From NCBI GenBank assembly GCA_036939355.1, contig JALLAP010000276.1, positions 1 through 15,218 of the forward strand: DNA of 15,218 nucleotides, written 5' to 3'. Origin of the DNA: Thalassiosira profunda (lineage: Eukaryota; Bacillariophyta; Thalassiosirophyceae; Thalassiosirales; Thalassiosiraceae). Position numbers and translations under genes: made by a program. The notes beneath the pieces were generated by a model. That model was given only the letters and a program-made list of their open reading frames with translations. It did no database searches and was not told the origin of the DNA. Below, piece by piece: positions 7,652-15,218 of this stretch (positions are counted from its first letter, which is position 1; each line of letters starts with the position of its first letter).

Positions 7652-9913
7652 CTAGGGAGCCGATACCATGCTCTGCGCCTGCCTTCGCCTCGCGTCGCGG
7701 TCATCCCTCCGCGCCGACGACGGCCCCTCCCGCAGGCTCTGGCTCGTCCGCTCGCCGGGCCCGCCCTCCGTCCGCTTCTTCTTCCGCCGCCGCCGCTCCC
7801 GCCGCGGCCCAACCTCCTCCGCGCTCGGGCCGCCGTCGCCCACGACGGGGACCGACTGGGCCAAGCAACGACTGCTTCCGTGTCCTCGTCGGGACGCGGC
7901 CGCGCGCTCGCTCTGGGCCCGCCTCCGATGGCGGCCGTTGCCCTCGCTCCGCGCGCCCCTAAGCGAGTCGTGTAACTCCCCGCTGACGATGCTCTGGGAG
8001 ATCCCCGCGGGCCGCCTCGATCCCCGGGCACCCTGGCCCTCCGCAGCAATGCGCACGGCAGCGGCCTCGGCCTCGTTCGACAAATCGCTCCCCCGCAAGC
8101 TCGACAGGGCAGAATGCACGCTGGCAGCCAGCCGCGAGCGGCGGGAAGGGCTGCCCTCCGCACCGACCTCGTCCTCCAGCGCCTCCAGCTCTTCCAGGGA
8201 GAGGCTCTGCGCCATGCTGCTCGCCGCCAGCTCGCGATTGCTTCGCATGTCCCTCCGGGTCCGCCGCTTCTTCTTCTTGCTACCTTCGGGGCACTTGGCA
8301 GCCACCGCTAGCCCTCCCTCCTTGACGTACAATCCCAGCTTGTACGGATCAGCGTCTTCCACCCTGCGACGCCTCACGAACATCCTTCGGACCAACAGCG
8401 CGCCAACCAGCCCTACGATGAGTAGGGCGAGGAGCGCAATCGGCACCACCGCCCACGTTGCCATCTTGGGCTCCTCCACTCGAGCGACGGGCGCCTCGAC
8501 GGGCGCCTTCTTGGCGGTCAAGTGCCGCGCCTTCGCCGCAGCCACTTCTTCAAACACCGGCGGCAATCCCGCCTCCTTGTCCTTCAAACTTCTCACGGCG
8601 CCCTTCGGGTCGGCGTTGATGCTCTCCTCGAGGAGGGCCCCGAGCTGTTCGTGCGGGGGAGGACGGTAGGCCCCCCGGGCGGTGAGCTTGTACTTGAGCT
8701 TGGGAGGTTTGCGGTGCCGCCCTCCCTGGGCTTCGCCTCGGAGGCCTCTCCTTGAGCTTGACGGAGACTCGATTGCGCCTTCCCGGACTTCGACGCCTTC
8801 AATGCCGAACCCTCCGGTGTCTCCTTCCGCGAACAATCTCGCGAGCGAGGCCTCGAGGCGAGGCTTGACGTCGCTCCGCGCAAAGTCCTCCGGCACCGCG
8901 GCCGCCAGTGCTCCCTCTTGCACAGTAGAGGCAAACTCCAACACGATCTCGGAGTCGGCGTGCTGGTAAGCATCGAGCGGCCAGCTTTCTTCCGCGGCGC
9001 CCACCTCCAAAAAGTCGGGGGTGGGAAGGGCGACCAACGTTTCCATCGGGTCCGGGTGCCCATTCCGATGCTGCTCGATGCCCACGAGGCGCTGAAAGGT
9101 GGCTTGCAGGCGCGACGTGGACCCCACCTCCAGACACCCGACCGTCCTCGCGCAGTACCCGTTCTGGTCCAGGTCGCCAATCTCGTGCGCCCGATCCAAG
9201 AACGCCTGCCCCTCGCCCCCGCTCGGGAGGCAGTTGACCACCGCTCCGTCGGCCGTCGCCTCGTGCTCCTGCGGCAGGGTGTTGCCCGTGAGGCGACAAT
9301 CCTTGGGCGCCTGGAAGAGCAGGTAGTACCGCCCGTCCGCCACCTCCCCCACGTTCCCAAGGTTGTAGCTTCCGGCGGCGTCGAGCGCCGTCTTCTTCAT
9401 CCGGGTCCCCACGCCGACTGTTCCCGGAAGGGTGCCGGTGGCCCCCACGATGTGGTCGGTCGCACACTCGACCAAGGACACCTTGACCCCTCCCACCATC
9501 GTGTCTTGCTCCAGCGCATTGAGGGTCGCATCGACGACGGAGCCGCGCATCCCGTCCCCGTTCGAGTCGTAGTACGCTTCTCCCGCTAGATTGGTAACCA
9601 CATAATGAGTTGATGCATAAATGCTCGCCAGCTCAAACTTGTTGGGGTCGGAGAAGGCGCCGTACGATCCGGCCGCCGGTTGGGTTTGCTCGGGGTCGGC
9701 CAGTTCGAATGATGCTTCGTACTCGGACTGGGTGAGCGCGGGGGGCTCAGCCTCGCCGGTCGCCGGAACTGTGGTGATGGCTGTAGTAGTTGTCGTCGTC
9801 GTCGTCGTCGTCGTCGTCGTGGGGGCAGTTGGGGCGACGGCGAGCGGGGGCGGCGCGCCCCCATCGTCGGCGGCGGCGTTCTCCTCCGTCTCCTTCCCGT
9901 GGACGGCCTGCAT
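7652..9913 (-). CDS. Type I membrane protein with SdrD B-like ectodomain and basic cytoplasmic tail
   Basis: The open frame encodes 753 residues. Residues 32-44 are a Thr run. An SdrD B-like (Cna-B-type) domain lies at about 109-205, with the hallmark LAGEAYYDSNGDG (Asp-rich, potentially Ca-binding), a GVKVSL strand, and AGSYNLGNV plus GRYYLLF in place of the usual dG.Y.F...pG.Y.v motif. A second DLDQNGYC loop follows. A strong transmembrane helix starts near residue 484 (WAVVPIALLALLIVGLVGAL) and ends in RRMFVRRRR, a stop-transfer signal that places residues 511-753 in the cytoplasm. That tail is Arg/Ser-rich with six (A/S)QS motifs. SdrD B domains are stalk or adhesive modules of bacterial surface proteins, so a cell-surface or adhesion role is inferred. 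No signal peptide is visible at the ATG. The frame is open about 32 codons upstream to a possible acceptor (CATCAG, near 10001), so an upstream exon may be missing. It converges on the ankyrin-like gene with 46 bp between them. Confidence 0.75.
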   Translation of the reverse strand: MQAVHGKETEENAAADDGGAPPPLAVAPTAPTTTTTTTTTTTTTAITTVPATGEAEPPALTQSEYEASFELADPEQTQPAAGSYGAFSDPNKFELASIYASTHYVVTNLAGEAYYDSNGDGMRGSVVDATLNALEQDTMVGGVKVSLVECATDHIVGATGTLPGTVGVGTRMKKTALDAAGSYNLGNVGEVADGRYYLLFQAPKDCRLTGNTLPQEHEATADGAVVNCLPSGGEGQAFLDRAHEIGDLDQNGYCARTVGCLEVGSTSRLQATFQRLVGIEQHRNGHPDPMETLVALPTPDFLEVGAAEESWPLDAYQHADSEIVLEFASTVQEGALAAAVPEDFARSDVKPRLEASLARLFAEGDTGGFGIEGVEVREGAIESPSSSRRGLRGEAQGGRHRKPPKLKYKLTARGAYRPPPHEQLGALLEESINADPKGAVRSLKDKEAGLPPVFEEVAAAKARHLTAKKAPVEAPVARVEEPKMATWAVVPIALLALLIVGLVGALLVRRMFVRRRRVEDADPYKLGLYVKEGGLAVAAKCPEGSKKKKRRTRRDMRSNRELAASSMAQSLSLEELEALEDEVGAEGSPSRRSRLAASVHSALSSLRGSDLSNEAEAAAVRIAAEGQGARGSRRPAGISQSIVSGELHDSLRGARSEGNGRHRRRAQSERAAASRRGHGSSRCLAQSVPVVGDGGPSAEEVGPRRERRRRKKKRTEGGPGERTSQSLREGPSSARRDDRDARRRQAQSMVSAP
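9792..9819 (-). repeat. GTC/GAC trinucleotide microsatellite encoding polythreonine
   Basis: About nine GTC units on the plus strand read as ACG Thr codons on the coding strand, part of a 13-Thr run at residues 32-44 of the membrane protein. A Thr run just ahead of the ectodomain suggests an extended, possibly O-glycosylated linker. Slippage could change its length in frame. Confidence 0.85.
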
Positions 9914-10705
9914 CTTCCTCGCGGCTGCCGCTCCCCGCTGCGGTGGACGGTGGCCTCCGCCGAGGGTGTTCGTCCCGATATCGCCGGGCGTCTTTCTAAG
10001 CTGATGGGATCAATCAAAGTCTGTTGTGCTCGCATTCAACGCTGCATGCCGTCTTGGGCGCCTCCGTCTCCGCCTCTGATGGTAGGCCCGGTCTGCGTTA
10101 TCGTTCACCGGCGCTTTCTCTCCGCCTTCATCTCCAGTCGTCCTCGTCCTCGTCCTCTGATTGCAACGTTGTAAGGTAACATTTTTTGTTGCAAAAAGCA
10201 ATCCGTGCATTTTTGGTGATTTCATCTTTGGGGCTGTTCTGTTTGCGCCCAACCCGGAAGTCATCGGAGATGCTCGGGACTGGTTGGGTGGTCGTAGCGA
10301 TACCGATGATACCTTCTTCGGGTTCACAGCTCTGCACAGGATTTTTTAAGTATGGTGCTACAAGATGTTGCTCCTTGGCTTGACCTTTGATCGTAATGAT
10401 TCACGATATCGCGGAGACTTCCCACGCGCATTCTCTTGCATTCTTCTACTCGCATTATGATAGACTAGACAACTTTGGTTGGCTTTCTCACTTGTACCTA
10501 CGCCAAGTACTCTGAAGGCACGTGAACAAGGTGTGCTGAAAGAGATGCATTGTAGAACAGTGTTCATGCGAAGGGCACGCAGTTTATCCTAAACCCAATA
10601 GCAATCGATTCGACATCGTTGCATTGCAGCAAATAGCCCAAAAGGAAGCTTCCGTACATAGCTAGCCTCCTGCACCAAAAGCTTCTACAGCTTGTGCACC
10701 TCCCT
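9914..10705. other. Intergenic or upstream region of the membrane-protein gene
   Basis: This 792-bp stretch separates the visible start of the membrane-protein gene from the stop of the next minus-strand gene. The membrane-protein frame stays open upstream to TGA at about 10009-10011, with a candidate acceptor between. I found no convincing signal-peptide exon. A 69-codon minus-strand frame (10337-10128) is hydrophilic and unsupported. The stretch from 10161 to 10700 is AT-richer and non-coding in appearance, and probably holds the promoter of this gene and the 3' UTR of the neighbour. Confidence 0.45.
10161..10194. repeat. Short inverted repeat with 7-bp arms upstream of the membrane-protein gene
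   Basis: TTGCAAC at 10161-10167 pairs with GTTGCAA at 10188-10194 across a 20-base loop. The left arm also starts a smaller palindrome, CAACGTTG. It could be a protein-binding site or chance; no function is claimed. Confidence 0.35.
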
Positions 10706-12001
10706 CTACAGCTTTCGAAACGACTCGTTCAGCGTGTCGATCTGCCGCTCCCAAAACCGCTTATCGCCCTCATTCGACGCCGACCGCCGCATGTGTGTTG
10801 CCTGCGCAATCTCTTTCAGTATCTGGCGCCGCGCCTCGGATTGCCGTCGCTCGCGCTCTGCCCGGGCAGTTTGGTGCAGCGAGTGCAGTGGCGGCCGGAC
10901 GGTGCCGGGCATTGGAGGAGCATTGGGGATGTCCAGACTCAATCTTTCGTTGTAAGGATAAGCGGGAGGGCCCTGCCTCTCGTATTGGTTTGTGGGGCAG
11001 TACATCGATGCCGTGTAGATTGTCGAGGATCCGCTGTAGTCGTCCCGACGATCCATCGGCGGCGGTGGAGGAGGAGGCCGTGCGTATCCACCGAAATAAT
11101 CGTTCACCAGCATCTCTTCGTTTGGATAAACAACCTGCCTCGGCACGGGATCCCCGCTCCTCGAGTGTGGACTGTGCTCGTAGGGACCCTTCATACCGCA
11201 CCCTCCTCGTTCGCTGTAGCTGCAATATGGGCTCGGTGCTGGCGGCCGATCCAGAAATCCAGAATACGCCGCCTCGGTGTTTTGTGGACTAACGTCCTCG
11301 GGAATGGACAGCGGCGACAGGGGCGGCTCATAGCCTCTGTCTCTTCCATACCGGCTGCTGGTGCTGTAATCGCAGTAGCGAGCGTCGCTCTCACTCCGCA
11401 CCATCCGATGGCTCGATCGATCGTCGTAACGGTTTTGGTATGGCTCGCTGCTCGCCCTCGGTGGGACGGGATAGGAGCGGCAGCTCCGCCCACACATGCG
11501 GTGCGAATCGCCTCTGCCATTGTGCCCGTATTCACTCTCGCTGGAAGCGTATTGCGGATAGGGGCCTTCGCACGGAGCCGACCGACATGAGGGCGGATGG
11601 CGATGGTGCGGTTGCATCTCCGGGCCATCGCGCTGGACCGATCTCCCGCTCGAGGAGGATGACATGTAAATCTGCAAGGGCGAGGGGGGCACCGCGCCTT
11701 CGTCGTCGTACTGTGGCCGTGGCCGCGTCGTTTGCGGCGCTGAGCTCGCCGACCGGGACGACGGGCTGCGCGAATGGTTTTGCATATGATGTGCGCTCTG
11801 TGTACGCGGCCGTCCGTGGCCAGCGGGCGGCCGCATCGGCGGCCGAGCCCCTCCGAACGCCCTGTCGGGGAACATCGGTCCTCCGCCACCAGTTGAAGGA
11901 TAGAAGGAGGTGGGAGGGCCAGCCGGCGGCGGGGGAGGCTCCGGGGGCGCTTTGGGCCCCCGCCCCAGCGGATCGAGGTGGACGTTGTAGTAGTCGGTCA
12001 T
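10706..12001 (-). CDS. Pro/Ser/Tyr/Arg-rich disordered protein with C-terminal helical motif
   Basis: A single exon of 431 residues runs from ATG 12001 (MTDYYNVHLDPLGRG) to TAG 10708-10706. I do not recognise the family. Residues 1 to about 375 are low-complexity and predicted disordered: polyproline runs (PPPPPAGPP, PPPPPPP) that could bind SH3, WW or profilin-type partners, a five-Ser run, and many Tyr and Arg residues. Residues 378-431 differ sharply: charged and helical, with RRQILKEIAQATHMRRSAS and FWERQIDTLNESFRKL at the very end. This segment is the likely conserved functional part, and its RRSAS could be a basophilic kinase or 14-3-3 site. There is no signal peptide or membrane segment. 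It is head-to-head with the Gln/Pro-rich gene at 12544, with 542 bp between starts. Function unknown; the coding call rests on length, a plausible start and the non-random C-terminus. Confidence 0.75.
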   Translation of the reverse strand: MTDYYNVHLDPLGRGPKAPPEPPPPPAGPPTSFYPSTGGGGPMFPDRAFGGARPPMRPPAGHGRPRTQSAHHMQNHSRSPSSRSASSAPQTTRPRPQYDDEGAVPPSPLQIYMSSSSSGRSVQRDGPEMQPHHRHPPSCRSAPCEGPYPQYASSESEYGHNGRGDSHRMCGRSCRSYPVPPRASSEPYQNRYDDRSSHRMVRSESDARYCDYSTSSRYGRDRGYEPPLSPLSIPEDVSPQNTEAAYSGFLDRPPAPSPYCSYSERGGCGMKGPYEHSPHSRSGDPVPRQVVYPNEEMLVNDYFGGYARPPPPPPPMDRRDDYSGSSTIYTASMYCPTNQYERQGPPAYPYNERLSLDIPNAPPMPGTVRPPLHSLHQTARAERERRQSEARRQILKEIAQATHMRRSASNEGDKRFWERQIDTLNESFRKL

Positions 12002-12543
12002 CGCGTGCGATTAGGCCGCTACCGCTAATGTGGCGTCATGCTTGGGAGTGTTGGCCACGCTGCGCCGTCCTCCCGTTGTGCTCGCGCCTCCGCGCAGCTA
12101 GCGGGGGATGGGAGGAGGTGGGAGGATGAGAGCGTTGCAACTTGCAAAAAACGCCCTGCGAGAGGGTGGAGCAAGTCTAATCGAGATGCGACATGAAACG
12201 GCATTTAGATGTCTCATCATCTGAACGTAGGATTTAGTAATCGGTCGCTGAAAATCTCGACGTAAGTACCTACCAAAGTACGTACGGTCGTGACTTCTTG
12301 GGTCATTTTCAGAGATCCGCCCAACCAAAACTCCGCCCCCACCCGGGCGCCTCGACCTCGACCACCACGCCAACCAACCTCTGAGGCCCCATAATTCTCG
12401 CCGTCAGCCAGCCAGCTTAGCCTGCCCACCATCGCCAGGTAGACCCCGCCGCGCCTCGCAGGGAAAGCTCGCGGTGTGCACCGATTGTTGCAATTGCAAA
12501 TGAGCACTAACATACCAAAGATACATCAGAGAAAACTGCCATC
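12002..12543. other. Divergent promoter region between two disordered-protein genes
   Basis: This is a 542-bp spacer between start codons pointing outwards. An AT-richer part at about 12180-12300 contains AAGTAC twice (12263-12268, 12275-12280) and the perfect palindrome GTACGTAC at 12277-12284. These are candidate regulatory sites only. No TATA box or other gene is recognised. Confidence 0.45.
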
Positions 12544-14196
12544 ATGGGGAAATTGACGGGCTCGTCGACGCCAGCGCCACAAGCGAGGGTCAACGCGGGC
12601 AGCAACGCCCAAATCACATTCAGTGGGAGTAGGGAAGGTGACAATGCAATCAATTCCACGCTGCCGGTTCTGCCAGAAGTTGTGGGCTCTGACGGGTGCA
12701 CCGAGAAGACCCCGGAGAAGCCTTTCGACCGCCCCTCCCATCGACCCACCGGATCGGCCAAGCCGGAATTCACCAATTNCAGCAAGGTTTGGTGATGCAT
12801 CCCCAAGGCTCTGTGATGCAGCAACCAGGGATTCAAGCACCGCCAGGCGCCGTCATGATGCCTCAGCAGCACTTGTACGGGTCAGGATTTCCTCCGGGGG
12901 GTAGCTATCAGGCTCCAGGCGCGTCCTTGAATCAGCCGCACCTGGGGACGCCGGGGAATGACCCGGCGAGCGCATCGTTGCAACAACACCAGCAGCAAGT
13001 GCCAGCACAAATCCCTTCGCAACCCCAACATGGCCTTGCGTCGCAGCAACCTCCCCCACCACCGCCACCTTCATTATCAACCCCGCAAATGCCAAATCAA
13101 CCGCCGCAACAGCTAACAACTCCTCAACCGCAACACCACATGCCCGTTCATCAGCAACTACCACCATCTCCTGCTGCACCCACCAGCCAGCAAATTCCTC
13201 CCCAGCCAAGCCAGTCGAATCTGAGAAGGTCAAGTAGTGTATCGAATGCCATGGAGGTTCCACACGCTGGTGAATTGAACCCCGCCCAAGGATCTGCTCA
13301 GCAGCCAGTGCAAGCAGTGCAGCCGCAACATCTGCCACCAAAGATGTCCCAAGAAATGATTGCTCCAAGACAACTGGCACCTCCGGTGCAGTCTCTAGAT
13401 TCCTCTGCAAGTGCGTCCTCTTCGGTGCCAGTGCAGCAACAATTAGAACCCTCGTCTCAAGCGCAGCCCCCACCAGTTGCCCTGGAGAGACCTGCAGACG
13501 AAGCCGTGGCAAAAGAAGGTGTGACGGCAGAAAGCGACGATGCTGATACAGAGGAAATACGACAGCTGGAGCAGGAGTTTGCGAAGAAGATGCAGCGTGC
13601 GAAGAAATCGTATGGGACGAGAATGGACAACCTCCATCGCTCGAAGGAAGAGGCAGAAGTGCAGCATCTCATGACCCTGGAGAAGCACGAGAAGGAAAAG
13701 ATCGAATTCGAGAAGCGGGTACGCATGGCCGAAGAGGAGCAAACGCGCAGGTTGAACCAAATCCAAAAGGAATTCATGGAGAAGAAGAACGAGGTCCGAC
13801 AGCAGCAGGCAATGCCTCCTCCCGCGCCGGGGCCAGCGATGCAGAATGGTGCTGTGGACAGCAAGCCCCCTCTGCATGGGGGCCACAAACGGTCCAGTTC
13901 CCACATCGACGCTTCACTTTCGCCATCGATGTTGCAGCAGCCAAACCCACTGACAGACCACCACAAGAGGAATAGCTCGGAATCCGACCTGTCTTCCACG
14001 CTGTTGGACACGACGCAAAAACAGACAAGACCTGGAGGCGGTCANTAGCTCGGAATCCGACCTGTCTTCCACGCTGTTGGACACGACGCAAAAACAGACA
14101 AGACCTGGAGGCGGTCAAAATTTGCCCCCCAGCTTGCCTAAGGGATCCCAACAAGGTGGAAACGGCCGTGGTCGCAGTGGATCGACATCATCTTGA
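12544..14196 (+). CDS. Gln/Pro-rich disordered protein with central coiled coil (two assembly gaps)
   Basis: The gene probably starts at ATG 12544 (MGKLTGSSTPAPQARVN), but the N at 12779 interrupts it and the frame differs on the two sides, so the N-terminus is uncertain: a gap of unknown length or an unseen intron. After the gap the frame is long and clear: Gln/Pro/Met-rich (QQGLVMHPQGSVMQQPG, polyproline), then a charged coiled coil at about 13543-13806 (DTEEIRQLEQEFAKKMQRAK through RRLNQIQKEFMEKKNEV), then a Ser-rich tail. At 14045 an N follows a 72-bp repeated end; collapsing the repeat keeps the frame and ends GRSGSTSS at TGA 14194-14196. Three basic-Ser motifs are visible: LRRSSS, HKRSSS and HKRNSS, each a candidate basophilic-kinase or 14-3-3 site. 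Gln/Pro-rich regions with a coiled coil are common in transcription and RNA regulators, but no DNA-binding domain is seen. Family unrecognised. Confidence 0.7.
12779..12779. other. Single-N contig join with frame change
   Basis: One N separates two sequences in different reading frames of the Gln/Pro-rich gene: the ATG 12544 frame on the left, and CAG CAA GGT onwards on the right. The ends show no overlap, unlike the join at 14045, so the true gap length is unknown. Confidence 0.8.
13973..14117. repeat. 72-bp exact tandem duplication around an N (probable assembly artefact)
   Basis: Bases 13973-14044 and 14046-14117 are identical, separated by the single N at 14045. This is what two overlapping contig ends look like when placed side by side without merging. 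Removing one copy lets the Gln/Pro-rich gene read on in frame to its stop. Confidence 0.92.
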
Positions 14197-14719
14197 TAGC
14201 CTGCGATTAACTGAAGAGACAGCGCCATTCCACTTGGAGGCGACATCGAGCTTCGACGTTCCTTTCTGTGGCAGTGGCAGCGACTTGCTTGCCACACAGC
14301 GACAGTGACAGTGCTTGTCTGGTCCAACGCCAAAGGAGATGATGCAAAGCAGATTACTGCTCTTCTACAAACAGTGTTAGAGAGCTGATTGGCGGAAGCA
14401 GCATTTCGCGGCAGGAGTTGAGAGGCTTCTGGCGAGCGTCGCGTTGTTGATGCGGATTCCTGTGATGCGAGACGAAAGAAGATACTCCAGGTGTACCAAA
14501 TGGCTGAGGTTCTCAGCCAGAGAGGTCTGAGCGAGACGGGGAGTAATGCAAACGTGGAGAGAGTCTGCTCGAAATCTACGTGATGTAATCCGTTAGACAG
14601 CGTTACAATGCTCTCTTCTCTACTAAACAATTCCACATACGTATCGACTATGTATTGTGCTGGATTGGATCGACGAAACATGAATGTGTACCTAGTCTTT
14701 GTGCGCCAACAAAGCTTGG
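14197..14719. other. Convergent intergenic region
   Basis: This 523-bp spacer lies between the stops of two facing genes and should hold both 3' UTRs. A minus-strand frame runs through it and into the preceding gene (14723-14115) but has no recognisable domain. I see no RNA gene or repeat here. Confidence 0.5.
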
Positions 14720-15218
14720 TCAACAGCTAGGATCAGAGTAATCGACGAAGCAGCCATAGACGCCTTGATCGTTGCCGCCTCCTTGTACGGTTCTGCAACA
14801 CACTTCACCCGGATCGCATGCATTACTTCCAGGAGCTCCGGTCGCAAACTGATCGTTGATGCAGGCATTCATGCTGGCAGGTCCCTTCTGGCATGCCGAA
14901 AAGTTCTTGCATTTTACAGTATCGGAGTTGCCAGAGGCGCAGCATGCTTGAGTAGCCGAATCACACGATCCCGACCCAGGGATTAGAACGTAAAACGGAT
15001 CTTCTTGGCTCGGAAGAATGACACACTCATCACTGGGGCTAAATGCTGAGAAAACAAATGTATTCAATATGTGTCAGACATGTGCTGCTAAACGACAGAA
15101 GAGGAACAGATGCCATTCTTACTCGGCAAAGTAGTGGCCATCGGGGTTGGCGAAGCAGTGGGGTTCTTCGTGGGAGACTGCAGGAAGGGCATCGCAGCAC
15201 GTCAAGGCGTCAGAGATG
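14720..15218 (-). CDS. Cys-rich, probably secreted protein with Pro-Thr linker (5' end outside the window)
   Basis: Two exons are visible, 15177-15123 and 15045-14720, ending at TGA 14722-14720; earlier exons lie beyond the window. The first is a 55-nt exon encoding a Ser/Pro/Thr linker, SPTKNPTASPTPMATTLP, of the PT-repeat type common in diatom secreted or cell-wall proteins. The second encodes a Cys-rich domain with 12 Cys that looks like two related halves: SCDSATQACCASGNSDTVKC and ACDPGEVCC followed by YGC. The CC pairs and even Cys number suggest disulfide bonding outside the cell. A signal peptide would be upstream and is not visible. The other open frame through the upstream exon cannot join downstream without an immediate stop, which supports this splice. 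Function unknown; possibly a cell-wall or extracellular-matrix component. Confidence 0.75.
15046..15122 (-). other. Intron (77 nt) between the Pro-Thr linker and the Cys-rich domain
   Basis: The minus-strand donor GTAAGA starts at 15122. The acceptor, in TTTTCTCAG with a good pyrimidine tract, ends at 15046. The upstream exon ends in phase 1 (A) and the downstream exon supplies CA, making a Thr codon and continuing as TFSPSDEC. Confidence 0.85.
15178..15218 (-). other. Probable 3' end of a further intron, cut by the window edge
   Basis: On the minus strand the window begins inside a stretch ending CCCTTCCTGCAG at 15178, a good acceptor. The linker frame has a stop within this stretch (TGA in CTTGACG), so the exon most likely begins at 15177 in phase 0. 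Confidence 0.6.

Noticed and set aside
9792..9819. GTC repeat as a CRISPR-like or other array
   Set aside because: It is a simple 3-bp microsatellite inside a coding frame, with no spacers.
10128..10337. 69-codon minus-strand frame as an upstream exon of the membrane-protein gene
   Set aside because: It is hydrophilic with no signal peptide, and no good donor or phase match to the downstream frame was found.
10694..11590. 298-codon plus-strand frame opposite the Pro/Ser/Tyr-rich gene
   Set aside because: It has no recognisable domain and is fully overlapped by the longer minus-strand frame with a structured C-terminus and sensible start.
12853..13512. 219-codon minus-strand frame opposite the Gln/Pro-rich gene
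   Set aside because: Its Leu/Val/Ala-rich composition is the mirror of CAG/CAA and CCN codons; the plus-strand frame continues into a proper coiled coil.
14115..14723. 202-codon minus-strand frame across the convergent spacer
   Set aside because: It overlaps the end of the Gln/Pro-rich gene and the assembly repeat, has no domain, and lies where two 3' UTRs are expected.
15123..15218. Alternative frame through the last exon (containing SDALTCCDALPAV)
   Set aside because: It ends in a phase that meets a stop straight after the splice junction, whereas the Pro-Thr linker frame joins cleanly.
1..15218. A multi-gene defence, biosynthetic or mobile system
   Set aside because: The genes alternate in strand, have separate promoters and unrelated domains, and no transposase, integrase or biosynthetic enzyme is present.

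Overview
The window looks like nuclear DNA of a centric diatom, most likely Thalassiosira-like. This is inferred from gene content: a MYND/RING-like/Sel1 protein and an ankyrin-like protein of kinds I recall as expanded in Thalassiosira, an SdrD B-like type I membrane protein, and a Cys-rich protein with a Pro-Thr linker. It is supported by short GT-AG introns and GC-rich coding DNA with AT-richer spacers. No database search was run. No bacterial operon, CRISPR array, tRNA, rRNA, prophage or complete transposon was recognised. The two single N characters (12779 and 14045) indicate contig joins.

Seven genes lie on alternating strands. (1) 1-2871, minus: a long low-complexity protein with at least three WW domains, running off the left edge, with one intron at 622-815. 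(2) 3486-4344, plus: a MYND zinc finger, RING-like and Sel1-repeat gene broken by two -1 frameshifts and a TGA. (3) 4433-5402, minus: a two-exon zf-HIT protein resembling ZNHIT3/Hit1. (4) 5733-7605, plus: an ankyrin-like protein with a polyserine tract and two frame breaks. (5) 7652-9913, minus: a membrane protein with an SdrD B-like domain and a basic cytoplasmic tail. (6) 10706-12001, minus, and (7) 12544-14196, plus: a head-to-head pair of disordered proteins with helical or coiled-coil segments. An eighth, partial gene at 14720-15218, minus, encodes the C-terminal end of a Cys-rich, probably secreted protein.

The genes do not form an obvious pathway; this reads as an ordinary compact gene-rich diatom segment. 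The best leads are these. The WW-gene intron is bracketed by a near-exact 14-bp direct repeat whose geometry predicts a two-residue protein duplication, as expected of a recently inserted intron. The membrane protein's tail carries six (A/S)QS motifs. The frame breaks all shift in the same direction, and a 72-bp overlap was left unmerged at a contig join, so gene integrity here must be separated from assembly error.
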